A DNA stretch of 64,000 nt from Lutraria lutraria (Eukaryota; Mollusca; Bivalvia; Venerida; Mactridae). Positions within the stretch are counted from its first letter, which is position 1. Every line of letters begins with the position of its first letter. Where the stretch lies: assembly GCA_964023205.1 (NCBI GenBank), contig OZ026840.1, positions 28,834,064 to 28,898,063 of the forward strand, read 5' to 3'. This document shows positions 1-12,900 of this stretch, piece after piece. Below the pieces are notes generated by a model. That model searched no databases. It was not told the DNA's origin and saw only the letters and a list, made by a program, of their open reading frames with translations. Position numbers and translations under genes: made by a program.

Positions 1-60
1 ATGTACTAACCAGCGTTATCACATACTTTTAAATAAAAATATATTATATATATATAACAT

Positions 61-150
61 ATGCCGAGTCCAGGATTCGATCTCACCCTTGCGAGATCGT
101 TAGACCTAACGCTGTCTTCATTTACCTCAGCGGATCGCCGCGTAATTTTA
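61..150 (-). repeat. tRNA-derived SINE head (remnant)
   Basis: Read on the minus strand the segment resembles a tRNA gene: an A-box-like stretch near the 'gctgaggtaa' end and a B-box-like 'gatcgaatcct'. No matching acceptor stem closes it, so a SINE head is more likely than a functional tRNA gene. Confidence 0.45.
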
Positions 151-2119
151 TTGCTTTTAAAGAATTAAAATGTCTAATTATTTATTTTTTGATAAAGCGA
201 TAACAAAACACGAGCGATTAGAATTTATAATTGTATTAATTACACATGTGTGATAAAAATGTGAAAAATAGCCGGGGGACAAACATAGTTTTCATTAATA
301 AGTATTTATCAATACTATTATCAAAAAATGCTTTCCACTAAGACCCCACCCACAAAAAAAAATCGGAAAAAGTCCCTCATTGAACTTTTAAATTATGATA
401 ACAAAATCATTTTATCTAATCAAAGACTGATACATGTATGTATGTATCTATAGGTCTTTGGTCTAATTTAGCAAAATATGTAAGAGAAGTCTTGTTGTTA
501 AGATCTTCATACATGATTTTACTTCTTTTAGAATGTGTTACTATTATAATTTCTATATGTCTGCACATTATCTAGCTTATTCATAACACAATAATTAGCA
601 ATATGATTTCTTCTACCCTCTATTTTGTTATATTTACGACTGATTTTGTTTACTCCCATGTCAGGTGGCCCTGTCCTGCTCTGGTCTGCACCGCACCGCA
701 TTTCACCGCGATGCACCGCACCGCACCTCACCGTACTGTTCTGTTTTGTTTTGTTGTGATTATCAAGTTAAATGTTTTGGCATTCATATTACATTTAAAG
801 CCAGACATGGTGGCATTATTTGGGTAATATTTGTCACTGCTAAAAAATCTGTGCGCTGATATAAGACTGAGGTCAATGTCTTACCAATTTTATTTCGTAA
901 CTACACAAAACAAATCTAGGTCTCCAATTAGCTTGTCTTTCTGACATTGGAGTTTAAATGAATAACCGATCAAGACCATTGTTCTACTTATTTTTTTTAT
1001 TGTCCCTGGCTTGGTTAAAGTTTATCTGATATTTTTTAAACTATAATGTTTCAGTGCACCAAAGTCAACGGGAATCAACGATCGTGTCGAAGTAAACTGG
1101 TTCCCGTGAATCAAGGACGTTGTACACATAGAGTCAAAGGGAATCAGTTTAGTCGAATGGTATAGTTTCAATCGTAACTACTCGGGTATTTCCGTAACTG
1201 AGAAATACGATTTTGTAAGACAAACACCGAGGAGTTCCGATTGGTAGAGTTTATGTCCAAGTATTCGGACAAACGGTACAAGGCGGGAGAATTATGGGAG
1301 AATTTCCGCGCTGTAAGAAATGTTTTTTCAGCTATCGCAGTTTTGCAATACTTTCGCTCGAACAATTGAAAATTCAACAATTTTACGGCGACTCATGAAC
1401 ATACAAGGCACTATGCAACATTTAGAAACGAACTAAACATACTATTCTGTCTGTACAGCGTTTATCAACGTACTACATGTAGTTTCAAATCAGAGTACTG
1501 AAAGTACTCATGGATACTGAATATACATAAACTTGTACTGCGTCATGGAAAGCGAACTAGCTTAACAGTTGCATGGTTGATGCAGAAAAACATAAAACTT
1601 TAGTCCGCATAAAAAATCATGCGCGCCGAGCGAATGACAGCTATAGACAGCTGAAATATCGTTCAGCTTAAAAAGAAATAAAAAAACAATTTAGCACAAC
1701 CTATCGTACGTGTGTAATTTTATGTCAGTGTTTTAGTTTAAACATATTTATTCCCGTCTGTAATACATTGTACATATATGTAAATATACAAAATTTAACA
1801 TCAATTTTGGAAAGGATTGGAATGGAAGACAACGTCTTATTAAATTCTTCTCCTTGGATAGACTTCCAGTTATATTTCAAGAACTATTCAACAATTTAAC
1901 TATTGGTATGTATAAAATAGATTTAAGATTAAATCATACAGAGATAGGGATATGGGTCTTGTGATCAAAAAGTAAAAATAATTAAAAAAACAGTATGAAA
2001 AAACTTAGACAGTAACACAGCGGGAAAGGAATATTACTGTATAAATCAAGAGAGAGAGAGAAGGGTGTGTGTAGAAATGAAGAAGAAAGAGGCTTCTCAA
2101 GCATTATGCATAGTACTTT
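151..2119. other. Intergenic, no gene seen
   Basis: AT-rich DNA with no supported coding region. It holds a short 'caccgcaccg'-type direct repeat at about 688-735 and a (GA)n run near 2050. Short open frames here have no recognisable domain and no splice context. Confidence 0.5.
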
Positions 2120-2575
2120 TCATGTGAATCTATTGCTGTCACGTATGTAGACTTGGACCTGATTAAAAATGAATGTATTTTCTTGATCTGAGAGGGTTGA
2201 ATCACCAAAAAGAAGAACATCTAAACAGATTACATAGTTATCTAAATGGTTAAAAAGAGTATCACGGGGTTCTTGAAGAAATCGACACTCAAAGAAGAAA
2301 TGATAATTGGATTCAATTTTCCCACATGTACAGAGTGCTGACTGGGAAATATTACATAGGTACAAGTGATAATTAAGTGAACTGCATTTGGTTCTCAGAC
2401 GGGTGTGTAGAACTTGAAGTTTTCTTGGACCCGAGAAATAGTATGATGGTAATCTGGTCATGTTTCTGTTCAAATGCTTATTAAAAGCTGAAAGTGATTG
2501 TAAATTCCTTGTTTCAAGAGGAAGAGCATTCCACTCACGGATTGAAGTAGGGAGGAGTGTTTTGCTAATGTTGTT
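2120..2575 (-). mobile_element. LINE 3' fragment (C-terminal end of reverse transcriptase ORF)
   Basis: A minus-strand open frame (ATG at 2473, stop at 2120) continues without a start up to about 2575. Its translation shares the run RKLQVLHTRLRTKCS and a downstream C-x-C-x3-ESNYH...FFEC zinc-ribbon-like motif with the LINE fragment at 62.8-64 kb. The part before 2473 reads like the SIREWNALP segment found near the C terminus of many CR1/Jockey-like ORF2 proteins. Only the last ~150 codons remain, so it is 5'-truncated and inactive. Confidence 0.75.
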
Positions 2576-3746
2576 TTTAATGTATTTAAAAAAAATTTAT
2601 TTAAAAAGGGTTGAACGTTGTAATTAATATACAAATACTCTAGGTATGGTTAAATCAACTTAATTTGAAAAAAATGTTAGCAGAATCTATTTATTAAATT
2701 TGATTTTTTTAGAGAAAAAATGATGATATTTTTATTAATTACACTATTTTTAGACTTTTATTCATTTGATATTTCTAAGTGTTTTCATTTTTGGCAATCT
2801 AATGTCTGTGATATATGTACCATGTTTTATATGTTTTTTTATACTGAAATAAATAATTCATATAATAATAATAAGAAGAATAGAACAGAACAGAATCGTG
2901 AATGACTAACTGTTTTTGCGTCCACATACGTGTTTATACCTTTAATGTATATATCAGGGTGGGTCAGCTCAGTCGAGCGTAAAATATCCAATATTGACTT
3001 TCTATTTTTAGATGAAATCATGTTTTATTAATGCTGAAGTATTGACTAATATATATGACTAACCAAATCGATTCAATGTATTGTACCCAATTTTCAAACT
3101 AACACGTTTTCTCATGCTTTTCATGATTTAGTCCCATTTATGTACCGATGTGTGGTTTTTCATCACATTATTTCTTTATGATTTTACTACAATATGTAAA
3201 CCTCGGAAAATCAACCATCCGTTTATATCAATCGAAATCATCTTGTATCGGTTGACCCCCGCCGGATATAAATTTCTACATTTAACACAACCATATCAAA
3301 AGATCCGATCAAAGAGGGATATAGCTGCAAGGAATGTATTTGAAACAATTGTCATGTACATTAATGTATTGATAAAGATGTTATATATATGTACATTTAA
3401 CCCGAGACACTTACATGTGTACATATGTCGCTTTTTGAATGACCTAATTTGTTTTGACTTCGGATTAAGATCAGCGGAAATTCTACACTTTTGATTATAT
3501 AAGGAGTTTCACATAAAAACTACACGATTAAGGGACACTGGATGTTTTAACACGAAATTCTCAAACTGTGATCTCAATAAATACGCGAAAAGGAGTTTTA
3601 CTTTATTGCCGTGTATGTGTGATAAGATGGATTAAAATATTTAAAGAGAACGGTATTTTATTTTTTTGAAGTTTAACTCCACAACATGGAAATGATTCAA
3701 CAGTGATGTGATATGTCATTTAACAGTTTTAATACTGTTTTTCTTT
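2576..3746. other. Intergenic, AT-rich; LINE-tail-like segment
   Basis: No gene is supported. At 2750-2900 an AT-rich stretch ends in AGAAC/AGAAT repeats ('agaacagaacagaat'). The same kind of TGTTC/GAACA tail ends AT-rich stretches at about 7620-7815 and 58190-58370, so these look like 3' tails of one retroposon family. Confidence 0.35.
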
Positions 3747-3754
3747 TATAAATA
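3747..3754 (+). promoter_or_regulatory. Candidate TATA box of host receptor gene
   Basis: TATAAATA lies 89 bp before the predicted start codon at 3843. AT-rich background makes chance matches common, so this is only a candidate. Confidence 0.25.
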
Positions 3755-3842
3755 AGATTTTTAATGAATCACACCGACGTACTGTACTAGATGATTTGTA
3801 TTTTATAACAAACTTACACAATTATATTATTCTATCGCAAAC

Positions 3843-3903
3843 ATGGATTTACGGACTCCTATTATTGCGGTGATTTTGATCTTAATGACACAGTCTATAT
3901 CAG
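3843..3903 (+). CDS. Receptor exon 1: signal peptide
   Basis: Starts at ATG 3843 and encodes MDLRTPIIAVILILMTQSIS, a typical hydrophobic signal peptide. Donor gtgagt; phase 1. Confidence 0.8.
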
Positions 3904-6900
3904 GTGAGTGGTAAAGCTATACTTAGTATCTCGATCTAACAATTGATTCCATTGTTCTGTAAAGTTAAAATTTATAACGATTTAGTTTTAGACACAATTA
4001 TACAAGGTCGAGTCGTCTATTGTATTATTGTCAGAAGAACGGGAACAAACATTTTTTTTTATCACGGACTTGTACAAAATCCAATGTCATTGACAAACAT
4101 GTAAACACGTATACAGTATAGGTAGCTCCATAGACTTCAAAAGTAAGGGGTCAAAATGACCTTTAGCTGATAGAAATATTAAGAGTCAACAAAATGTCCT
4201 ACTAATGTAATGCATGTAGTAAATTTGACCGTTTGGTTCCAACTCTCAAGAATCAAAAACCTTAATTTGCAAATTTCAAGAGTCAAAATGCCATTTTAAG
4301 GTTCGAAGGAGAGCCCTGATACAACCGTAGGACCTCCATGGCCGTGTGGCTATATGACCCGATTAGTAAATCACTAGCTCCCTCGCAGCTGTGAGTACTC
4401 TACATATTTTTTGGGACCGACCCTTCAACGTCAGCAATTTCGAAATGACTTGGCGACGAACGTCATGATTCCTCAAACATTACTCATACATTGTATTTAG
4501 AGTGAATATCAGCCAAGATATTTTAGCAAAATCATAGTTTTAACCGTTCAGGGTTCTCGCTAGACGTCAGAGGTTGAGTGTCAAAAATGACACTTAGGCT
4601 TAGCTGATATAATAATTTTGATGTCGAGATGATTCCTAATAATGTAATACTTGTAGTAAATGCGATCCTTTGGTACACATTCTAGAGAGTCTCAAGCTTT
4701 ATTTTGTTAATTTCAAGAGTCAAAATGCCATTTTGGGGGTCAAATGAGAGCCCTGTGCCTTAATCTAAGAGGAGTCATTTGGTCCAATTATTTATCAAAT
4801 ATTATCTGACAAGAAAAGATTTTCTATCTAATGCCCTGTTTTAGTCCAAGCAGCTATAACAAGAACAACTGTAATAAAACGTTATAGGTAGAAGAATTAC
4901 AAGAAGCATATTGGCTTATGTTTTTTTGTATGAAGTTGCTTTTTTCATAAAGGATATTGACTGTATATTTTATTCAATCCTCCATTATGGAGAGTAAAAC
5001 AAACTAATTTACATGATATGAGTAATACACATAATATTGCCAATCGTGAGTATTTGACAAATGAATAAATTCGTGTATATAGTTCACAAGCACAAGGTAA
5101 TATCATACCCTACATCAATCAAATAGAATATACCCAAAATGCTAACAAATTCACCATAATCTGTTATGATACAAACAAAATTGAACTTCAAATAGCATCG
5201 TATCTAGGTCAACACCACAGAGCAATGCCTGCATGATTTACTTACCTATCAACTATTAATAGATTCAGTCATCACCATTAGCCAATCAAATGGCCAGGAT
5301 TACCCAAACTAGTAATAGACACTATACTATATACCCACAAACAACTAGAAAAAACTTGTACCCATGAATAAATTCGTCTAGAAAATCATAGTTTAACCTA
5401 ATCAAGGTACAAGAGTCCTTAAGTCCAATTATTTATAACTGAGTTCCGTTACATATTAAACAATGGAAGTTCATAAATATGGGTTCAACGCCAGTAGGTG
5501 AGAACTAAAGCTGCCACGTGCAGTTATTGCGCAATGTGCAGGTAGTTCTGAACTTTTCAACCCAGTAACTAAAACATTTATTTGAAATAATTAAAAACTT
5601 CACGCTCAGTGCACTTGAAATAATACGATTTTGGGTGATAGGCTACACCACGAAGTACCGTACAACCTCTCAAGAACGGCCCTTTCTTTTACAACAACCT
5701 CCCTTCAACAATAGCATGGTTGTTTCTAACTGCGCGATCTAACTATTAATTTAACCTCTCTAGAGCAACAACCTCTCAACAACAACTATATGATTATGCT
5801 ACTCCCAACGGGTGTTGCTTTAGAGAGGTTGCACTGTAATGTTATTTTTGTTGTATTGTTCCACAAATAAAAGAGGTTAACTACAATACAATCGTGTGTA
5901 TTTATAGATATAATTTGAATGCACATTATACATGTATATCTGTTAACAAAACCAGCCAATGGAATGCAGGTTGGCCTTTATTCAGAGATTTATTATACAT
6001 ATAAGTTAGTTTGACTCTGTGGTTGAGTGGCTGTGGTCTGTGACTAGCAATTACTAACCCCACACCACTATTAGTTCAAACCCCAACTGGACCCTTACTG
6101 AAGGTTAATGGTATTACCCCGATGTGCGCTTGGGTTCTTTTTCCATTGTTAATGTAGGGTATGTCGCTAGATGGCGCTGGCTATCGGTCTGACGTTGATT
6201 CCAACCGTATGAAACTTGATATAAATGTAGTTGAAACGTTGAGCTGCACTGTCTGCCATTGACATTTCGGGATATTTCAGTTGTGTTTGTTCGTTTTCTC
6301 ACAATATCAGTACATGTATATAGACAGATATATCATTCAAAATATTCTATTTTCGTCATTTTCGTGTTAAGAAATGCGGTTGTGATTTTAACATATTATA
6401 CATATCTTAAATATCTATAGGTATACCCACTTGTATTTAACAAAGCATATCAAATTACTTTTACAATTTTGTAGACAGTTGAGAAAGTTTAAAATAATAT
6501 ATATACATTCATTGGGTATTTATACTTACGATTCATAGGTTCGAAGGCGTAAATCGGGGCTTGTGTGTTATTTATACGGCAACTGAATACGCCGGGTATT
6601 TAAATAGCTTACAGTATAACTGATGCGTCAGGCTGTTACAAAACCCAAGTTTCAAGTTTCATTTTATTATACATTTGACGTAACCCCCCCCCCCCCCTCC
6701 ATGAAAAGAAGTGAATAATAGATCTGAAAAATTGTCCACAAAGACATTGGTACGTCAGTGGTTTAAACTATCTTAATAATTATGACATTCGGAAATGAGT
6801 AATATTAAGTATTTCGAACGAATCTGGCAATAAAGAATGAATACTTAAGAGACTTATGGTGTGTTTTTGTATGTAAACTTCACACCTTAAGTAATTTTTT

Positions 6901-9900
6901 TAACCCGTACCTGTCCTTCTGGTTCCGTGCAATAAAAAATGTCACATTGTATGGTATTTTTAGAGTATGGAAAATAACCCTACAGATATACCAGGGACGC
7001 TTTTTCAGTGTCCCCCATCCCAGCTACAAAGCCAGGTACTTACTGTGTTTAGAAAAACGGATGAGGTGTGTATTGGTGCTTCGTTTCAGCCGAGCATGCT
7101 AAATAACCAGGAAAACTATTGAAAATAAGAGTATTTACATATGCCCAGTTCTCCTGTATCTTATCTCCCCTCTCTTTGGGACGGCCCTGGAATGACCTTT
7201 AACTATCGAATGGGTCGGTAAACAACATATTAATGAAAACGATTGAATGTGACTGTGTCTACTCATATTTATTAAGATCCTCACTAGATGGTCATAGATG
7301 AATGAATCATAAAGTTATTTTTTAATGTTATCATTAAGTGTCATTAAAATCGTCTCAAATATTTAACTAGCCTATAAAACGTGCGTATGAATAATAATAC
7401 ATGAATTTAGATTAAGTGCGAGTGATGGGTTCATAAAAATGTCATAGCGAAGATATTAATTTTGAACATTAAAAATATTGCTACCCCTTATATATACATA
7501 CACGTACAGAAAAAGTGTGTGATTTACTTTCCGGTTAAAACTGTTAAAAGTAAAAGGTCTTAATTTTTTTTCCACAGCTATAATATACATGTACTTCTAA
7601 AGTTCTTTTTTATGTGATATTTATATTGCTTACATTTATTAATTGTCAATTTAGCTAGTTGGTTTCTCCTACACTTTGTTTTATCCTTTACGTATTTATG
7701 TTGTTTTAAAATACTTTTTAATACTTTTTTATACTCAAATCTCGCATGTTAATTAATATGTATATTTGTATATGGCTCAAGTCATGTGATAAAATGTTTT
7801 GTTCTGTTCTATGATTATGTAGTAAAACTTGATTGAAAAACTCGAATGTTCGCTAAATAAGGTTTCCATTATCAAAAAAAAAGAATGGGGGGGGGGGGAT
7901 TCACTTAATCACAATGATCGATACGAGCATGTGTCTGACACAAACATGATTCAGAGATTCTCCCGTTAGCATATCTAGGCAATTATGTGCATTTTTAGTA
8001 AACTCGTAAAGTAGTCAGACGGGAAGTAACGTCGTATATCTTCATTCACAACAAAGATGTTAACTTAGATATCATTTTGATTTGTTTTTAATGGACTGTG
8101 ACAATAAACAAAGCACAAAGCGACTTTTATTGACAAGTGGCCGGATATTCGGAGATCGTTTTGTTCTTATAAACAAATGACAGTTTTTAAAAAACTAATA
8201 TATATTCACACGATGGCCTTTATTCGGAGGTGTCCGCTAACACAGATTTGACTGTAGTCATTATTAAATAACTTTTTCAAAATACACATAGTTCCAATCA
8301 CGTTTGTTATTGACCTCAAAGTGTGTCTGTTGTTGACATTCGCAATTACCACGTGTGTTTAGAAACAGTTAACATATCAGTGCCAAAAAAATAGAATATA
8401 CGTAATCACTGTGGTATTGAATAACAAAATAACGATTTTATAATGAACTTTCTTCACAACTGAATTGTTCGATAAAATCAGCTTTACTTTTAAGTGCACT
8501 GAACGGAAACTATTTGGATCAATAAGTCTTTTCCTGATTAAGACCAAGTACAAAGCCTTTGAGTTCGGTGTTTACAAGTGTAGGATATGTTGTTTGTTAT
8601 AAATATATTTATAAGTATGACCTCGAAATACTTAACTATTCATGCGGTATTGTTTTGTTCCCATGAACGTTTTTTATTTATTGTTCCGCGTTCAAAAAAT
8701 GGAGACCACTAATTATGTTGCCCCTGTCAACTAGTTACGCATACTTCATGAACTATTCATGAAATGTTCAAGAAAAGTTTTCATAAATTTCATTCAAAGG
8801 GAGTGAATCACAAGTACTCTAAATGATACTAAATACGAGTCAAATTTGTGAACAACGGCCACCCTTTTGAAAGACATAATGTGGCCTTAATTGACAAGTA
8901 GGTGACCTGTATTCGAAAGTCGTTTTGTTTGGAATGAAATGGCGATTTTGGAAAGAATGGCCGTTCTGTACAGAGATGTCTTTATTCGGAGGTGGCCGCT
9001 GACACAGGTGTGACTGTACTTACACGAGCTAACATGTGTTTTATTAACGCCTGCAGATACAAGCCACCATGTGAACAAAGACCACTTTTACCGCTGATAT
9101 TTATGTATACTATATGTCTTACATGTCCTTTCGATGGTCTTTATCACACGTTTGGCTGTATTGCTTATCGTTTTAACTAACATTCAAAACAGTCAAACTG
9201 GAGATATTGGCCAATTCTTAAATACCGTTCCTTTGTATTAATATTCTTCCTTTCATATTTTACAGTTGAACTCCTTACTCCTAGCGACCTAACAAGAATG
9301 AACCAATCAGGATCTTTATATCAAGCAAGGTGCTCGTTGCCATGCAGCGGAAGTTATAATTCAGGACAATTCAAGGTCACCATAGTGCTAGACCAAATAT
9401 GCACTGATTTTCAGGTAATAATTTCTTCATGATTTTTTTTCACTAATTTCGTAGAACAGAAACCTATGGTCGCGGCTGTGGTCCTGTGTATAGTGCTGTG
9501 AACTTGTTACCCGGCAATCAGGGTTCGAATCTCGATCGCGTCGCGGCAGGTACAACCTTACTTAGCGACCACGTTGCCACGATACTAAGAAAATCTTATT
9601 TCAACAACAATTTATTTTCGTACCTGTTATCAAAATATTTTCAATATTTCGACTTGACTATGAGACCCATTCTTTAAAAACACCTTTTATTTTAGCATTA
9701 AGGTTATACTGTGGCATGTTAGGGTAGATTGCACTTTATACATAGTTTTACATCTACAATATTTACATTCCTTGGCGGCCATCTTTCTTATGCGCTTAAT
9801 AAAAAAATCAGAAAATTGGTTATTAAACAATATCCTACATTTAAAATTATCAAAACAAAAATATAAATATCTTCTATCATTGCTTGCTGAATTTGCCAAC

Positions 9901-12900
9901 CAAGGGAGGAATATATTGTAGATATGGGAACAATGTATTGACACAATCGAATATCATTGCTATCTATTGTAATTTCTTTTTTCAGAGTGATAAATTCACA
10001 TCGGCACAGCCTTCAGCGAGTTTTGTGTGGTATCTTAATAATGTGAAAAGAATAAATGCCAATTCCAATGGTCAATGTCAGTTTGATGTGCAGTTCGAAT
10101 TTTCATCAAACTTGGCGCCGACTGGGACGTGTAGCTTGGACTGGGAAACACGTATGTTTACATATTTATCTATATACATATTTATTATAATTACGTACAG
10201 TGGAACGTCTCTGGATCAACACCCTTAGGGAGAAGAAAAAGTATGTTGTTGTTGAGAGGCTGTTGCTCTATGGAGGTTAAATTAGTAGTTAAAATGTGCG
10301 CAGTGGGAAAATCATACTATTGTTGAAGGGAGATTGTTGCTCTAGAGAGGGCGGCTTTCGAGCAATTGTATTCAGTATTTCATTTTGATACTACATGTAT
10401 TTATAATGACTGTAAGTTTTAAAACATTGAGCCAAGATGTACTTAAACAATAATTATGGTAGATCTAGTTAGATACAACTTCGAATTTTCGCATCAGAAC
10501 AAGATGTGATTTTTAAAACACAATACTCCCGTGACCTTTGACCTACTGACCTGAAAATGCAAGGGACCTGTACAGGTTAATTGTCATGTTTGTTTGCACC
10601 ACACTTTAACCTTGCATATAAAATCAAAACGCTTCCACCTACAATCATCAAACTTCATATGTTGGTTCCTAATTACATCCTAATTACAGGACCTGTTCAT
10701 TTTCAGGTCAGTAGGTCACGGTCATCCTGAAAAGGCAAACTGTTTTAAAATACACATAATTATTGTTAAACTTAAAAATCACGCTGATTTTGGTTAACAC
10801 AATTTTATCCTAATAATTGCTGGAATTTAAATTCACATTTAAAACGTTAATGTATACTAAAAGCACAATTTTCTAATTTATAAATACTGTCTTGGCTAGG
10901 TTAGTTGCATGCTTGAAACAGATTCTGTACCTTTAAAAGCAAGTACATGTATAAAGGTATATTTATTTGACATGGATACAGTGAATTGTCGATAAGTTAT
11001 CATTGAAGATTTTGCGGTCTGTTGAACATTGTATTTGTGTGTATTTAAAGTTAAAACTTCGATTTCTCCAGTGTCAGTAGAATTAAAATCGTAATGTTGA
11101 CCCTGTATACTTTGTGGACACAATTTTGTTCGTTTTATCCTTAGCAGACTTCGCGGTCGGCGAAATGATAAATAAATATAATACAGATACAATGAAAATA
11201 AACAATTATAAAATATATCAAGCTCACTCATAAATGTTTGGATATGGCAACACTTTACGTTGCGACCCCAGGCATACTCTTGGGTATAACCACATATCTT
11301 CTATAAACTAACTGGGCAGCTTCTTCCTGTGTGAATTTGTTTCTAGTTCCGGGGGGGGGGGGGGGTCCAACTCACATTGACGGGGAGCTCATAATACATA
11401 CCATTCCAACCACAGGGCTCTCTTGTTTATAGACATAGGTGACACTATCTTGATTAAATCTCTAATTATATTTTGATAAATGCGCATTGGTTACATGTTG
11501 ACATTTGAGATTATAGGTATTCTCAAATCAAACAGTTTGTCGATTATGAAAAAGTTCTCACTTAAGATTGACACTAATCTTGATAGAAGGGAGTTAACTC
11601 CTGATTAATTTTAGAAAACTACACTAGTGATTAGAAATGTCACATGGCTCAGACTGACACATGCAAATCGTTCTCAATATTACTTAAAACTGTCGACCTC
11701 ATTTAATTTACAAATGTACACAAATTATTGCTTTATTTAAAGACGGTCTACGCGACATAAACATGCTTACTGTCAACACAAAATATGCTTATTCAACGAT
11801 ATTATAATGTAACTCATAAACTAGTCTATGTTTACAGCATATCAGAAAATGGTCGATTAAACTTTTCAATATTGATACAAAAGACTAACATAAATTTGAT
11901 TAATAAGATGTCATACCGATAATTACCTAATAAACACCCCTTCTCGGTTAACACTCAGATGTTTTTTTTTAGAGAGCGATTAAGTAGAATTTAAGGCAAA
12001 AAAAAGGCAGAAAGTAAATCGTGACTCAGGCCATCTTTTAAAACTGTTGAGTTGCGCTTACTCTATAATTCTTAACATTGGGTAAGTAGTAGGAAGGTAT
12101 TTTTGTTAGCATCACGTGACTGTACTGAAAACAAAGAAGGGAAACAAAATTTGGTCAAAATCGGAAAAAAACGTTTTTGGGTCGGCGACGTTTTTAATCA
12201 GTCAGTTGCTTAACTGAAAACCATCAGTTTTTTAAGTAGGGCTTCACTGGTATAGTTTTATTACATGTACTTACAATGCGACTTTCAACCGTTTAGCAAT
12301 AACCCGACAATTTGGAAAAAGAGTAGCGGTAAAATTAAGCGTACTGGCGCGTTTATTAGGGACTATTCTGTCTACATTGTTGTCTGCTCTTGTTAGCTGA
12401 TACTTGAATATCTTCGCCAAGACTCTTCATTGAGTATTCTTCAAATATTTACACCGGCTTTTATAAGAGTACATTAACTTTATGACTCGTCTGTGTTATA
12501 ATATTGTCAATGTTTCAAATAGTTAGATCACTCTAAATCATTGTCTGTTTGCTCATTGGTTATCTAGAGCGTTGGTCTACTGATCTAGAGGTTGTAAGTT
12601 CGAACCCCGGGTGAGGTGAGGGCTCACACTGTCTGTGACAAATTTGACTGATGATGTTACATCCTACGTTAAATTGTCCTCCACCTCTATATTATGTTGA
12701 GTAGCTTGGTAGTAACTTGCAGATAGAATGTGGTTAGATGACCCCTTTTAATATTGAGGTCAGTAGGTCGTAGGTCAAGGTCACAAGGGGACATTCGTGT
12801 TTCACAAACACTTCTTGTTTATTATTATCTGAACATCAGAAGTACAAAAACAAATGTATTGTCTGTTCTAATAAGCCTATTTTTCTATATTTAGCGTATA

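Larger units (their letters stand above)
3904..9265. other. Receptor intron 1 with repeats
   Basis: 5.4 kb without supported exons. It contains a Tc1/mariner-like MITE (5656-5838), a tRNA-like SINE head (about 6015-6090), a dispersed repeat (6991-7233), poly-C and poly-G runs (near 6690 and 7890), a LINE-tail-like segment (7620-7815) and two copies of a GGCC-rich MITE (8105-8256 and 8852-9018). Confidence 0.5.
10152..12894. other. Receptor intron 3 with repeats
   Basis: No exon is supported. It includes a MITE (10196-10377), a poly-G run near 11350, and a tRNA-like SINE with its body at about 12555-12740 (B box 'gttcgaacccc'; body with 'agtagcttggtagtaacttgcag', a motif related to the one near 42900). 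Confidence 0.5.

Noticed and set aside
3150..3494. 114-codon open frame upstream of the receptor
   Set aside because: No recognisable domain, no signal peptide, no splice context, and composition like the surrounding non-coding DNA.
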